Shown here piece by piece: positions 1 through 8,562 of a stretch of 64,000 nucleotides of DNA. Both the position numbers and the translations under genes were made by a program. The stretch's first letter is position 1; every line of letters begins with the position of its first letter. The DNA is from Haloferax sp. Q22 (GTDB lineage: Archaea > Halobacteriota > Halobacteria > Halobacteriales > Haloferacaceae), in contig NZ_LOEP01000009.1 of assembly GCF_001482285.1 (NCBI RefSeq), forward strand, positions 62,001 to 126,000, in the 5' to 3' direction. The notes below the pieces were generated by a model that saw nothing but the letters and a program-made list of their open reading frames with translations, had not been told where the DNA came from and ran no database searches.

Positions 1-369
1 GATGTTCCCCTGAACGGTGTAGTTGTCTCCTTGGACATCGCCGGCCACGTCGAAGCACTTGTCGCCGGTGAACGCCGCAATGCTCCCGTCCGCCCCCACG
101 ACGCCGACCTGCCTGCTCGGGGCCTCGTCGTCGGCGTCGGTCAGTTCGTCGACGACTTCCTCCGCCGAGTGCCCCTCGCGCAGGAGGTCCAATCCGTCGG
201 GGCCGTAGGCGACGTTTGCGAAGCTCTGGGTGGCGATTGCGCCGGCGTCCGCGCTGACGAACGGGACGACAGAGCCGACGCTCACGAACTTCGACTGGAC
301 GGCCACGCCGACGGCGTCCTGTTCGGGGTCGCGGGCGACGATTGAGAAGGTCGACGGTCGCGGTGTCAT
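1..369 (-). CDS. DUF1028 family protein, N-terminal part (runs off left edge)
   Basis: The first 123 residues of a DUF1028 protein, a family with an Ntn-hydrolase-like fold and no firmly established reaction. The N-terminus (start MTPRPSTFSIVARD, then DAVGVAVQSKF and GAIATQSFAN) has the typical pattern of FSIVARD-like, VAVQSKF and ATQ(S/A)xAN blocks. The 3' end lies outside the window. The ATG at 369 is chosen because it sits just before the conserved block, and a TATA-like stretch lies about 28 bp upstream on the minus strand (near 395-402). DUF1028 genes often lie near amino-acid or peptide catabolism genes; nothing here fixes the substrate. Confidence 0.85.
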   Translation of the reverse strand, partial: MTPRPSTFSIVARDPEQDAVGVAVQSKFVSVGSVVPFVSADAGAIATQSFANVAYGPDGLDLLREGHSAEEVVDELTDADDEAPSRQVGVVGADGSIAAFTGDKCFDVAGDVQGDNYTVQGNI

Positions 370-480
370 GGTCGGAACCGACGGACGCCGGGCGAATAAG
401 GGTTCACCTCTCGGCGGAACCGTTGGAGAGGAGTGTTGTCGTCGCGTCGTCTGCTCGGCGGCCGCGCTCTCCGGCATGGG

Positions 481-1080
481 CTACGCCGAGATGCGGTCAA
501 TGTGCGACTCGATGGCCGCCCGGAGCGACTCGATGGACTCGTCGGGTTCGAACACCGTCAGCCGGCGGGCGCGCGTCCCAGTCAGAATCGAGAGGAACAA
601 CTCGGCCTCGGCGTCGAGGTCGATCGCTTCGAACTCGCCGGCCTCGACTCCGCGTTCGAGAATGTCCCGCAGGTGCGCCGTGAGTTCGTCGTCGATGTGG
701 CGGTACTCATCGCGGTAGTCCTCGTCGTGCCGGGCGTTCATCCGCAGTTCGAACATCGATAGTTGGAGTCGGTAGGCCTCCTCGGAGAGCGTCTCGGGCA
801 GGAGCGCGTCGACCAGCGTTTCGAGTTCTTCCCTGGGCGTGCGGTCCCCCCGCGGGAGGCCGTTCAGGAACTCCGCGAGGACGTAGTCGAGGAAGTCCAC
901 CAGTAGCTCGTCTTTCCCGTCGTAGTGGTAGTACAGAAGCGCCTTGCTGTTCTCGAACTCGTCGGCGATGTCCTGCGTCGTCAGGTTGCCGTAGCCGTGT
1001 TTCCGTAACGCCCTGTACGTCGCCTCCATGATGCGCCGCTTCGCCGGCTCCAGCTCATCGGCGCGCCCGTCCCGCGTCAT
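481..1080 (-). CDS. TetR/AcrR family transcriptional regulator
   Basis: A 199-residue one-component regulator. An N-terminal helix-turn-helix at about residues 32-58 (TTQDIADEFENSKALLYYHY, followed by GKDELL) is the TetR signature. The remaining roughly 140 residues form the variable ligand-binding and dimer domain. The ATG at 1080 gives the usual TetR length; a longer in-frame extension upstream is Arg/Ser-rich and looks non-coding. It stands alone, transcribed toward the DUF1028 gene with about 110 bp between. The ligand and targets cannot be told from sequence; the adjacent DUF1028 gene or its own promoter are the simplest guesses. Confidence 0.9.
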   Translation of the reverse strand: MTRDGRADELEPAKRRIMEATYRALRKHGYGNLTTQDIADEFENSKALLYYHYDGKDELLVDFLDYVLAEFLNGLPRGDRTPREELETLVDALLPETLSEEAYRLQLSMFELRMNARHDEDYRDEYRHIDDELTAHLRDILERGVEAGEFEAIDLDAEAELFLSILTGTRARRLTVFEPDESIESLRAAIESHIDRISA

Positions 1081-1147
1081 GCTAGGGGGTTCTCGTTGGA
1101 CGGAAGTGTCGTTTTCGGGTCGGTGCGGTCGGCGTTTGGGTTCCGAC

Positions 1148-1663
1148 TCAGTCCCGTGCCTGCAACGCGAACAGGAGCGCCACGGCCCCGACGAGGAGCG
1201 CGAGGAGCGCGACAACCGACCGTCCGCCGGTGACGCTGGCGTATATCCCGTAGCCGAGCGTCGCACCGGCCGCATACACGAGAGCGCTGCTCAGCCCGTG
1301 GACGGTCTCGATTCGGAGCGTCGAGGGTTCTCGGCCGACCTCTCGTGCGATGCCGAACCCGTGTTTCCCCACGTCCCACGCGAGGAGTACGAGGAACGCG
1401 GCCGCGAGCAGGAACGGCGGTGTCAGACCAAGGACGCCCGCGAGCACGACTGCCCCCGCGAGGAGCGCAATCCCCGGCGTGTAAACCGATTCGATGCCGA
1501 ACGTGAGGGCACCGGCGAGCGAGAGCACCCCCAGCACGCCCATCGCGAGCGCGGGGACCGAGACCGCGGTAATGACGGCCGCACCGGTCGCGGCCACGAG
1601 CGCACCGCCGCTACTCCGGAGCGGCGGGGCGCTATCCGGACGTCGTGGCATGGCTTCGGCCAT
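1148..1663 (-). CDS. Small polytopic membrane protein (DUF7519-like)
   Basis: A 171-residue hydrophobic protein with about five or six predicted membrane helices (for example VAATGAAVITAVSVPALAMG, IALLAGAVVLAGVLGL, VVALLALLVGAVALLFAL). It is the last gene of the minus-strand cluster and overlaps the 3' end of the DUF58 gene by 32 bp; an internal Met at 1651 would shorten the overlap to 20 bp. I recall similar membrane proteins, termed DUF7519, at the end of haloarchaeal DUF58/DUF4129 clusters, but that family name is from memory. Role unknown, probably part of the same membrane-associated complex or process. Confidence 0.75.
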   Translation of the reverse strand: MAEAMPRRPDSAPPLRSSGGALVAATGAAVITAVSVPALAMGVLGVLSLAGALTFGIESVYTPGIALLAGAVVLAGVLGLTPPFLLAAAFLVLLAWDVGKHGFGIAREVGREPSTLRIETVHGLSSALVYAAGATLGYGIYASVTGGRSVVALLALLVGAVALLFALQARD

Positions 1664-3653
1664 CTCTCGTCACCTCCCGTAGCGGCTCGGACGGGTCCCA
1701 ATCACTCGCGGGAATGCCGACCGCTCGAAGCCGCCGCAGCCGGCGCTCCCTCGCGAGCGACGCGTATCCTGACTCGTAGCCGCGAGCGCGCGAGGGAGCG
1801 GTCGGGTCGGGACTGAGAACCGAAACGGGGTGCCCGTGCGCGTCGAACCGCCGCGCGGCGGTCACACTCGCGTCGTCGGAGAGCGGCGAGACGAAGACGA
1901 TCCGCGTGTCCGCCCGTACCCGCCGGTGAATCTCGCGAACCGCCGCGGACGCGTCCACCTCGCCATCCGGAGCCTCCCACCCGAACGCGGGATGGGTCGC
2001 CAGCACCTCCCGAAGCCGGCGGTGGTGGTCGCCTCCGCGACCGGGCGAGAGCCGACAGGACCGCGGTGAGAGCGCCGCGAGACCGACCGGCACGCCCGCG
2101 GAGCGGAAGCGAGAGACGAGGGCGGCGGCGGCGACGCCCCGTTGGACGACCGGCTCACCGTCACCACCTTCGCCGCCCCCGTCGCTCCCATCGGCCCCGT
2201 CACTCCGTGCGACGTAGGCCTCCGCTCGCGCGTCGACGACGACCAGCACTCGCTGGCGTCGGTGTTCGTGAAACGCCACCGTCGAGAACTCCCCCGTCTT
2301 GGCCTTCCGTCTCCAGTCGATTCGGGACGGGGGGTCTCCCGGCCGGTACTCTCTGACCGAGTGGAACTCGATGCCCGGGCCCGGGGCATCCGACCGCGAC
2401 CGACCCGCTCGCGTCGTCGGTCTCGCGGGGGCACGACCCGAAAGCGGTTCCGCCGGCGGGCGACACGAAACCGCCGTCTCTGTGTCGACGAGCGCTTCTC
2501 GCTTGCGTACCCCGAGAGCGTCGCGTGTGACGACGAGCGCCGGGTCGAACGCGTGGTTGCCACGGACGGCTTCGACCGTGTACGTGACGCTCGCGCGCTT
2601 CCCCGGTCGGAGCGCGGTCGCGAACTTCGGCGACCCGTCGACGACGGTAAGACCCGGCGGAACCCCGTCAACGAGCCGGAGGTCCGCGAGCGTCGTGTCA
2701 CCGACGTTCCGAACCGAGAGGGTCACCTCGACCTCGTCGCCGACCGCGGGTTCGCTATTACTGACTGCCCTCTCGACCGTTACCGCCCGCGACGGGGTCG
2801 GGACCGCGCGGGCGTACCCCGAGACGGTAATTCCGAACAGCGCGAGGAGGAACAGCCCCGGTCGCAACGTGACGATTCCGAGCCCGCCGACTGCGAGCGC
2901 CGCGGCGGTCACTCCGCGGGCCCGGTCAGTCGCTGACTCGTGTTCGCGGCTCACCTCGCCGTCCGGGAGGTATCGACTCGTCCGCACGGCGGGTTCGTCC
3001 TCGAACGCCGTCCGAACGTCGGCTGACGGGGCCGGCGTCACGTCGCCCGCACCGGACCGCTTCGACAGCGCGGTGACGGCGTGACGCGCCCGACGAGCGA
3101 ACGGTGGCTCGCCGCGGACCAGCGCACGGACGTATCCCGAGGGCGACAGCGACGGGACGAGGTCGCCGGCGAAGAACGCCGACGCGAGGGGGTCGTCCGT
3201 CCAACTCCCATCGTCTAGCCACGTTTCGACCTCGCTCGGGCTCGCCCCGTCGGCCCGCGAGAGTGCGCTCGTCGCCACGTCCCGGAGGTCGTCACGGAGC
3301 TCCCGACGGTTTTCTGGTTCCGCGTCGCGTCGGTCGGTCCACCCGATTGCGTCCACTCGCTGGGCGAACCCCGTCCCCGGCGGGTCGTAGCGCGGACGAC
3401 GCTCCGGCGAGGGGAACGCGCCTGCGGTGGCTGCCCTTCCCTCGCCGTCGCCCGGGGTGTCGCCTCCGAGAGCGTTCAACAGTGAGCGGGCGGCGAGGAC
3501 GACGGCGGCGACGCCGACGACGGCGACGGGTGCGGTTCGGGCGCCCCCTGTGAGTGAGACGCCGCGGGCGATGCCCGGGGAGGCGATGAGCAGTACGCCG
3601 ACGAGGCCCGACGCGAGACCGACGAGCAACAGCCCGCGGCGAGTGCGGCTCAC
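1632..3653 (-). CDS. DUF58 domain membrane protein
   Basis: A 673-residue protein. Two hydrophobic segments at the N-terminus (LLLVGLASGLVGVLLIASPG, then a VAVVGVAAVVLAA stretch) and another pair in the middle anchor it. A CARDB-like region (SVRNVGDTTLADLRLVDGVPP) precedes the DUF58 core at about residues 425-455 (EFHSVREYRPGD, then SRIDWRRKAKTGEF), followed by a von-Willebrand-A-like fold with VLVVVDARAE. DUF58 proteins usually act with a MoxR ATPase and DUF4129 proteins, possibly in chaperoning or assembly at the membrane. The start is GTG at 3653, overlapping the upstream stop by 4 bp, which indicates translational coupling. Confidence 0.9.
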   Translation of the reverse strand: MSRTRRGLLLVGLASGLVGVLLIASPGIARGVSLTGGARTAPVAVVGVAAVVLAARSLLNALGGDTPGDGEGRAATAGAFPSPERRPRYDPPGTGFAQRVDAIGWTDRRDAEPENRRELRDDLRDVATSALSRADGASPSEVETWLDDGSWTDDPLASAFFAGDLVPSLSPSGYVRALVRGEPPFARRARHAVTALSKRSGAGDVTPAPSADVRTAFEDEPAVRTSRYLPDGEVSREHESATDRARGVTAAALAVGGLGIVTLRPGLFLLALFGITVSGYARAVPTPSRAVTVERAVSNSEPAVGDEVEVTLSVRNVGDTTLADLRLVDGVPPGLTVVDGSPKFATALRPGKRASVTYTVEAVRGNHAFDPALVVTRDALGVRKREALVDTETAVSCRPPAEPLSGRAPARPTTRAGRSRSDAPGPGIEFHSVREYRPGDPPSRIDWRRKAKTGEFSTVAFHEHRRQRVLVVVDARAEAYVARSDGADGSDGGGEGGDGEPVVQRGVAAAALVSRFRSAGVPVGLAALSPRSCRLSPGRGGDHHRRLREVLATHPAFGWEAPDGEVDASAAVREIHRRVRADTRIVFVSPLSDDASVTAARRFDAHGHPVSVLSPDPTAPSRARGYESGYASLARERRLRRLRAVGIPASDWDPSEPLREVTRDGRSHATTSG

Positions 3654-4348
3654 GGCTCGCGCCCGCCCGGCCAGTCCTCATCTCGCCGCAGCGCGTCGAG
3701 CGCGCCTTCGGCTCGTCGCTCGCGCTCGTCGGTCGGCCGCTTTCCGCCGTACCGAACTGCGCGGAACAGCTCGGTGAGCGATTCAACTGTGTCCGCGGGC
3801 AGGCCGGTATCGACGGCCGTCCGGGCGAGTTCGGCCGGCGTCTGTCGCGGGGTGGCCGCCGCGCCGAGCGCGGACACCATCGAGAACCACGCTTGGGAGA
3901 CGCCATTCGTCGGCGGGCCGCCCCATTCGGACGGGTCCGGCGCGCGCCGGTCCGATGGTTTGTGGTCCGCGCCGCCGCGCTCCTCGGTCACCTCTGACGC
4001 CCGCGCGTCGTCGTCGGTGAATCGGCGGAAGACGAGCATCGCCGCACCGACGACGAGTGCGCCTCCGACGGCGAGGCGCGAGTGCAGTCCGTCGGCCGGC
4101 GACGACTGCTCTCCGAGACCGCCGAGTACACCGTCGCTCGGGAGTACTAGCCGGCCGACTGAGGGTCGGTCCGGACGGTCAGATTGCTCACTCGCTCCTG
4201 ACTGCTCGCGGAGCGTTACCGACCCGTCGGCCGACTCCGAGACAGCCGGTCCGTCCGGTCTCGCGACGTCGAGCGTCCCTGCGGCGAGTCCGAGCGTGGC
4301 GAGCGCGAACACGGTGACGGCGAGGGCAAAGATGTGGGAGGTTCGCAT
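3650..4348 (-). CDS. DUF4129-like membrane-anchored protein
   Basis: A 232-residue protein with an N-terminal signal or membrane segment (IFALAVTVFALATLGLAAG), a polar linker, a second hydrophobic segment (LAVGGALVVGAAMLVF), and a cytosolic C-terminal block at about residues 170-225. The C-terminal block, with TPAELARTAVDTGLPADTVE and then LTELFRAVRYGG, matches the DUF4129 pattern (TPxEhA ... LTxLYxxaRYG). It is the partner gene directly upstream of DUF58 with a 4-bp overlap. The ATG at 4348 directly precedes the hydrophobic segment. Haloarchaeal versions are also called DUF7269, from memory. Biochemical role is not established. Confidence 0.8.
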   Translation of the reverse strand: MRTSHIFALAVTVFALATLGLAAGTLDVARPDGPAVSESADGSVTLREQSGASEQSDRPDRPSVGRLVLPSDGVLGGLGEQSSPADGLHSRLAVGGALVVGAAMLVFRRFTDDDARASEVTEERGGADHKPSDRRAPDPSEWGGPPTNGVSQAWFSMVSALGAAATPRQTPAELARTAVDTGLPADTVESLTELFRAVRYGGKRPTDERERRAEGALDALRRDEDWPGGREP

Positions 4349-4371
4349 GATGTGCGGACTGTGTCGGGCCG

Positions 4372-4773
4372 TCACCGCCTCGCGACGAGTCCGATGAGGG
4401 CGAACAGGGCGACCAGCGCGCACCCGAGCAGTACGCCCGAGAGGTCCGACGACGCGTCGAGACTGAGCCAGAGTCCGCTGACGAGACAGACGAGCGCACC
4501 AGCGGACACGACTGATTCGAGGCGACGGCCGGCAGTCGCTCCCGACCGCACCCGACTGCTCACTGAGCGCCCGAGCACGACGAGCGGGAACACGCCCGCG
4601 ACGATGACGGCGAGGTGAATCGCCACGACGCCGGCGATTTCGAGCGGCGGGACGACGCCACTGGTGGCCGTCCCGAGGGCGTACGTTCCAAGCAGTCCGA
4701 CGAGGAGGGCCGCGAGGAACCGTTCGATACTGTTCGCCGAGACGTGGGGGAGGGGGGCTGTAACGGGGAACAT
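4372..4773 (-). CDS. Four-helix membrane protein, first gene of the DUF58 cluster
   Basis: A 133-residue hydrophobic protein with four likely membrane spans (FLAALLVGLLGTYALG, AIHLAVIVAGVFPLVVLG, AGALVCLVSGLWLSL, GVLLGCALVALFALIGLVA). It lies 23 bp upstream of the DUF4129-like gene and is probably the promoter-proximal gene of the operon. ATG at 4773 is preferred; a TTG two codons upstream is also in frame. AT-rich sequence upstream (about 4775-4805) fits a promoter. I do not recognise the family, and a function beyond the DUF58 context cannot be proposed. Confidence 0.7.
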   Translation of the reverse strand: MFPVTAPLPHVSANSIERFLAALLVGLLGTYALGTATSGVVPPLEIAGVVAIHLAVIVAGVFPLVVLGRSVSSRVRSGATAGRRLESVVSAGALVCLVSGLWLSLDASSDLSGVLLGCALVALFALIGLVARR

Positions 4774-4832
4774 GCTCAATAAATTTCAACTCATTGTTAA
4801 AATATCCACGCCTTCTCACCCCCTTACGCGAA

Positions 4833-4850
4833 TTCTAGGCGACCCTAAAA
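4833..4850. promoter_or_regulatory. Second, imperfect DtxR-type iron box
   Basis: The sequence TTCTAGGCGACCCTAAAA has TAGG and CCTA half-sites in the same arrangement as the perfect box 34 bp downstream, with mismatches in the outer and central positions. Paired sites are common at promoters controlled by dimeric iron-dependent repressors. It is not proven to bind anything. Confidence 0.5.
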
Positions 4851-4866
4851 CGAAGTAGTTTTGTTG

Positions 4867-4884
4867 TTTTAGGCTAGCCTAAAA
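4867..4884. promoter_or_regulatory. Perfect palindromic iron box (DtxR/IdeR/SirR-type operator)
   Basis: TTTTAGGCTAGCCTAAAA is an 18-bp perfect palindrome containing the TTAGGCTAGCCTAA core typical of DtxR/IdeR-family operators. It ends 2 bp before the ATG of the siderophore-binding lipoprotein gene, so a bound repressor would cover the expected transcription start of a leaderless message. This fits iron-repressed uptake; the regulator itself is not in this window. Confidence 0.85.
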
Positions 4885-4886
4885 GC

Positions 4887-6158
4887 ATGGCAGATAACGA
4901 TGACTGTCGGTCCGGGCCGACTCGCCGTGACTACGTAAAATTCGGCGGGACGGTCCTCGGTGGGGGACTCCTCGCGGGGTGTGCGGGCGGCGGCTCCGAC
5001 GCGACGACCACCGCTTCTGACGCCGTATCGACGACTGAGGCGGAAACCAAAGAAGTGACTGAGACGCCGGAAACTGAGACGAGCGACGGGTCGTACTCGG
5101 TGTCGATGGCCCCAGTCGGTGCGGTCGAGTTCGACGCCGTGCCGGAACGCGCCCTGACCTACTACCCGGTCTCGGCCGACGCGGCGGTCGCCTTCGGCCA
5201 CGGCGACGCCATCACCGGCATCGGCTACGACAAGGAACTGTTCGGCAACACGGTCGGCTACTACTACGACGCGCTTGACGGCGTGGACTTCGAGTGGGAG
5301 GACCTCGGCCGCGTCACGCCGGCGTCCAACCCGAACGCCCTCGACAGGGAGCTGTTCTACGAACTGGACAGCGACGTTCACTTCCTCGACCCGTGTCTTC
5401 TCCGGAGTAGCTCCTTCGACTAGACCGAAGACGAGGTGGCGTCAATCGCGGCCGACGTGGGCCCGTGGTTCGGCAACTACTACAGCCGGACAAACGCCGA
5501 ACCGCCGGAACCCTGTCGCGACCGCTACGAGCACTACACGCTCTGGGACTACCTCGGTCATATCGCGGCGGTGTTCCGGGAGGAAGCGCGCTACCGGGCG
5601 TTCAAGTCGCTCCGGGACGACCTCGTCTCCCGGATACGGGCGGACCTCCCACCGGCGTCCGAGCGACCGTCGCTCGCGGTCGTCGCCGACACCGGCGGGA
5701 CGTTCTGGCCGTACGACTTCACGGGAGACGGCTACCTCTGGGCGCACCTCCGCCCGTTCGGGATGCAGAACGCGTTCGCGGCGACCGACGCCGAGACCAG
5801 GTCGGGCGGTTCGTACGACTACGAGGCGATGGTCGAGACCGCGCCCGACGTCGTCCTCCGGTACTGGGGGACCGCGCTCGGCGACTCGTTTCGCTCGAAC
5901 CGCGAGGAGGTGCTTTCGGACCCCCTCGCGGACGAGGTGCCCGCGTTCCGCGACGGTCGATACTACCCATCCGGAAACGGGATGCAGGGACCGATTATGA
6001 ACCTGTTCCAGACCGAGATGACCGCCAAACAGCTCTTTCCCGACCGCTTCGGCGCGTGGCCCGGCTACGGCGACGGCGAGTCGTACCCCGAGATTCCGGC
6101 GGGAGAACGCCTGTTCGACCGCGGTCGCGTCGCCGACATCGTCGCCGGCGAGTTCTGA
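4887..6158 (+). pseudogene. Iron-siderophore ABC transporter substrate-binding lipoprotein, interrupted by in-frame TAG
   Basis: Two consecutive open segments in the same frame (4887-5423 and 5424-6158) together make one FepB/FecB-type periplasmic-binding protein of about 423 residues. The first carries a Tat signal (TRRDYVKF, residues 12-19) and a lipobox with Cys32 (LLAGC), then an acidic/Thr-rich linker. A TAG at 5421-5423 follows SSSFD and precedes TEDEVASIAADVGPWFGNYY; a Trp codon (TGG) is the likely ancestral reading, a single-base change. The downstream half keeps clean coding character to its stop, so the lesion is recent or a sequencing error. No permease or ATPase gene is adjacent. 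Confidence 0.8.
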
Positions 6159-6287
6159 CGAGCGGCCTCGCGACTGCCGGTCGAAGCTGGTCGTCGCCAG
6201 CGCATCGTAGATATCTATTATTAGATTCGAAACCAACCCGTGTATTCACAGGTCCCTAACTATAGAGGTCGAACTTATGTATCGTCC

Positions 6288-6313
6288 CGGTAGTTACTAT
6301 TTGGTAACTACCG
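6288..6313. promoter_or_regulatory. 10-bp perfect inverted repeat abutting kinase start codon
   Basis: CGGTAGTTAC (6288-6297) and GTAACTACCG (6304-6313) are exact inverted repeats separated by TATTTG, ending at the base before the ATG at 6314. The placement over the expected transcription and translation start suggests an operator or an RNA hairpin masking the start. Nothing in the window identifies a binding protein. Confidence 0.6.
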
Positions 6314-8527
6314 ATGACTCCTTCGGAATCCCCACATGTCGTCTACGTAGACGACGATTCGGCGCTCTTGGACCTCGGCGAGACGTACCTCCGAAAGTTC
6401 TCTTCGTTCGAGGTGACGACCTGTGCGGATCCCGAAGCCGTGCTCGATATCGTTCGTGATTCTGATATCGACTGCGTGGTCAGTGACTACGACATGCCGG
6501 CGATGACCGGCGTCGAACTCCTCGAAACGGTCCGCGAGGAACACGGTTCGCTTCCCTTCATCCTCTTTACTGGCAAGGGGAGCGAGGAAGTCGCGAGCGA
6601 CGCCATCTCTGCGGGCGTCACCGACTACCTGCAGAAACAGCCCTCCACCGAGCAGTACGAACTGCTCGTCAACCGCATCGAAAACAGCGTCTCGGAGCAC
6701 CGGGCAACCCGTCGTGCAGAGCGCTACGAGACCGTCCTCGAAGCCCTCGGCTACCCCGTGTACGTCGTCGACGAGCGCGGCCGCTTCACCTACGTGAACG
6801 ACGCCTTCGCGGACCTCTCGGGCTACGCCGTCGACGAGGTTCTCGGAAGCGGCCCGGAGCTCGTGAAAGGCGACGGAGACGTTCGGAAGGCGGCCGGCGA
6901 ACTCGGGGGGATTCTCTCGTCGCGCGGCCCCGACACGACCCAGTTCGAAATCGAGATACGGACGGCTGACGGCGAGGCGGTGCCGTGCCGCGACCACATG
7001 GGCTATCTACCCTACGAGGGCGAGGAGTTCCGCGGTTCGGTCGGCATCCTTCGGGACATCTCCGGCGAGCGGGCGCGCCGGGACGAACTCGCGCGCGACG
7101 AGCACATCATCCGCGCCGCGGGCGACCCGGTCTACTCCCTCGACGCCGACGACCGCTTCGAGTACGTCAACGACGCCTTTGTCGACCTCGTCGGCCACGA
7201 CCGCGAGCGTGTCCTCGGCTCGCACCTCTCGTCGTACCTCCCCGACGCGGACTACGAGACCTACGAGTCGCTCCGGGCGTCGCTCGGCGACGGCGCGGAG
7301 ACTGACCGACTCACCTTCGAAACCCAACTCCTCGCGGCGGACGGCGACGGCCGCGACCGCGTGCCCATGGAGTGTCACCTCACGCTCTTACACGACGACG
7401 GCTGCGAGGTCGTCGGCACGACGGGCATCCTCCGGGACATCTCCGAGCGACTGGCCCAGGAGGCCGAACTGTCGCTGATGCGCCGCGCCATCGACGAGGC
7501 CTCGGTCGGCATCACCATCACGGGCCCGAGCGGGGACGACTGTCCCATCGTCTACGCCAACGACGCCTTCGAGGATCTCACCGGCTACGACACCGAGGAG
7601 GTCCTCGGCGAGAACCACCGCGTCCTGCAGGGACCGGACACCGCCGAAGAGGACTGCGAGCGGTTCCGCGAGGCCATCGCCGACGAAGAGCCGTGCAGCG
7701 TCGAACTCCTCAACTACCGCCGCGACGGGACGCCGTTTTGGAACCAGTCCGAGATAACGCCGGTCCACGGCGACGACGGGACCGTCACGAACTACATCGG
7801 TTTCCAACGCGAGGTGACGGAGCGCAACGCCCGACAGCGCCTGCTCGAACGGCAGAACGAGCGCCTCAGCGAGTTCACGCGCGTCGTCTCCCACGACCTC
7901 CGGACCCCGCTGACGACCGCGCGGGGCTACTTCGACATCGTCGCCGAGTCGCCCGGTGACGCGGACGCCGAGGATCTTCGAAAGCTCGGACAGAGCCTCG
8001 ACCGGGTCGGGGAGTTGCTCTCGGATCTCACTGCGCTCGCCACGCAGGGCGAGGCGGTCGTCGAGACGGAGCCCCTTGACTTCCGGCGCGTGGCCGAACG
8101 CGCGTGGGAGACGGTTCCGACCGCCGACGCCGAACTGCGGTTCGACCGGACCGACGGCGGTGCGTCGCAGACGATACCGGCCGACGAGAGCAGACTCCGA
8201 CAGCTCCTCGAAAACCTGTTCGAGAACGCCGTCGTCTACGGCGGTCCCGAGGTGACGGTGACGGCCGGTCGGACTCGAAGCGGGTTCTTTGTCGAGGACG
8301 ACGGCGAGGGCTTCCCCGACGGAACGCCCCCTCACGAGTGCTTCGAAGCCGGCGTGAGCGAGCGCCGCGGCGGCGGCCTCGGCCTCGCCATCGTCAAGCA
8401 GATCGCGGCCGCCCACGACTGGACGCCCGCCGCAGAGCACGGTTCGACCGGAGGCGCGCGGTTCGTCTTCACCGAGTCGGCGACGGCCGCGGGACCGTCC
8501 GCGCAGCGCCAGCGGAGCGGCGACTGA
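6314..8527 (+). CDS. Receiver-PAS-PAS-LOV-like hybrid sensor histidine kinase
   Basis: A soluble 737-residue kinase. Domains in order: response-regulator receiver (about 8-120, phospho-acceptor Asp58 in VVSDYDMP, Lys in FTGKGS), PAS (about 130-245, YVNDAFADLSGY), PAS (about 255-375, YVNDAFVDLVGH), LOV-like PAS (about 385-505, YANDAFEDLTGY, GENHRVLQG, NYRRDGTPFWN), HisKA with His527 (VVSHDLRTPL) and HATPase (NLFENAV, DDGEGFP, GGGLGLAIV). The LOV-like domain has the flavin-pocket motifs but His435 where photoactive LOV domains have Cys. No transmembrane segment, so it senses a cytoplasmic signal. No dedicated output regulator is adjacent. Confidence 0.92.
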   Translation: MTPSESPHVVYVDDDSALLDLGETYLRKFSSFEVTTCADPEAVLDIVRDSDIDCVVSDYDMPAMTGVELLETVREEHGSLPFILFTGKGSEEVASDAISAGVTDYLQKQPSTEQYELLVNRIENSVSEHRATRRAERYETVLEALGYPVYVVDERGRFTYVNDAFADLSGYAVDEVLGSGPELVKGDGDVRKAAGELGGILSSRGPDTTQFEIEIRTADGEAVPCRDHMGYLPYEGEEFRGSVGILRDISGERARRDELARDEHIIRAAGDPVYSLDADDRFEYVNDAFVDLVGHDRERVLGSHLSSYLPDADYETYESLRASLGDGAETDRLTFETQLLAADGDGRDRVPMECHLTLLHDDGCEVVGTTGILRDISERLAQEAELSLMRRAIDEASVGITITGPSGDDCPIVYANDAFEDLTGYDTEEVLGENHRVLQGPDTAEEDCERFREAIADEEPCSVELLNYRRDGTPFWNQSEITPVHGDDGTVTNYIGFQREVTERNARQRLLERQNERLSEFTRVVSHDLRTPLTTARGYFDIVAESPGDADAEDLRKLGQSLDRVGELLSDLTALATQGEAVVETEPLDFRRVAERAWETVPTADAELRFDRTDGGASQTIPADESRLRQLLENLFENAVVYGGPEVTVTAGRTRSGFFVEDDGEGFPDGTPPHECFEAGVSERRGGGLGLAIVKQIAAAHDWTPAAEHGSTGGARFVFTESATAAGPSAQRQRSGD

Positions 8528-8544
8528 CGCAGTACCGCCGGCCT

Positions 8545-8562
8545 AACAAATTCTAAAATTTT
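8545..8562. repeat. 18-bp AT-rich repeat, copy 1 (possible terminator)
   Basis: AACAAATTCTAAAATTTT recurs at 14376-14393 with one mismatch. Both copies lie downstream of plus-strand genes (the kinase and hyuB). T-rich tracts at 3' ends fit archaeal transcription termination, but sequence-specific repetition is more than a terminator needs. Confidence 0.4.

Noticed and set aside
3470-3540. Arg-rich frames and GAC/GGC runs antiparallel to the DUF58 gene
   Set aside because: They are antisense shadows of an Ala/Val-rich membrane segment, not repeats of interest.
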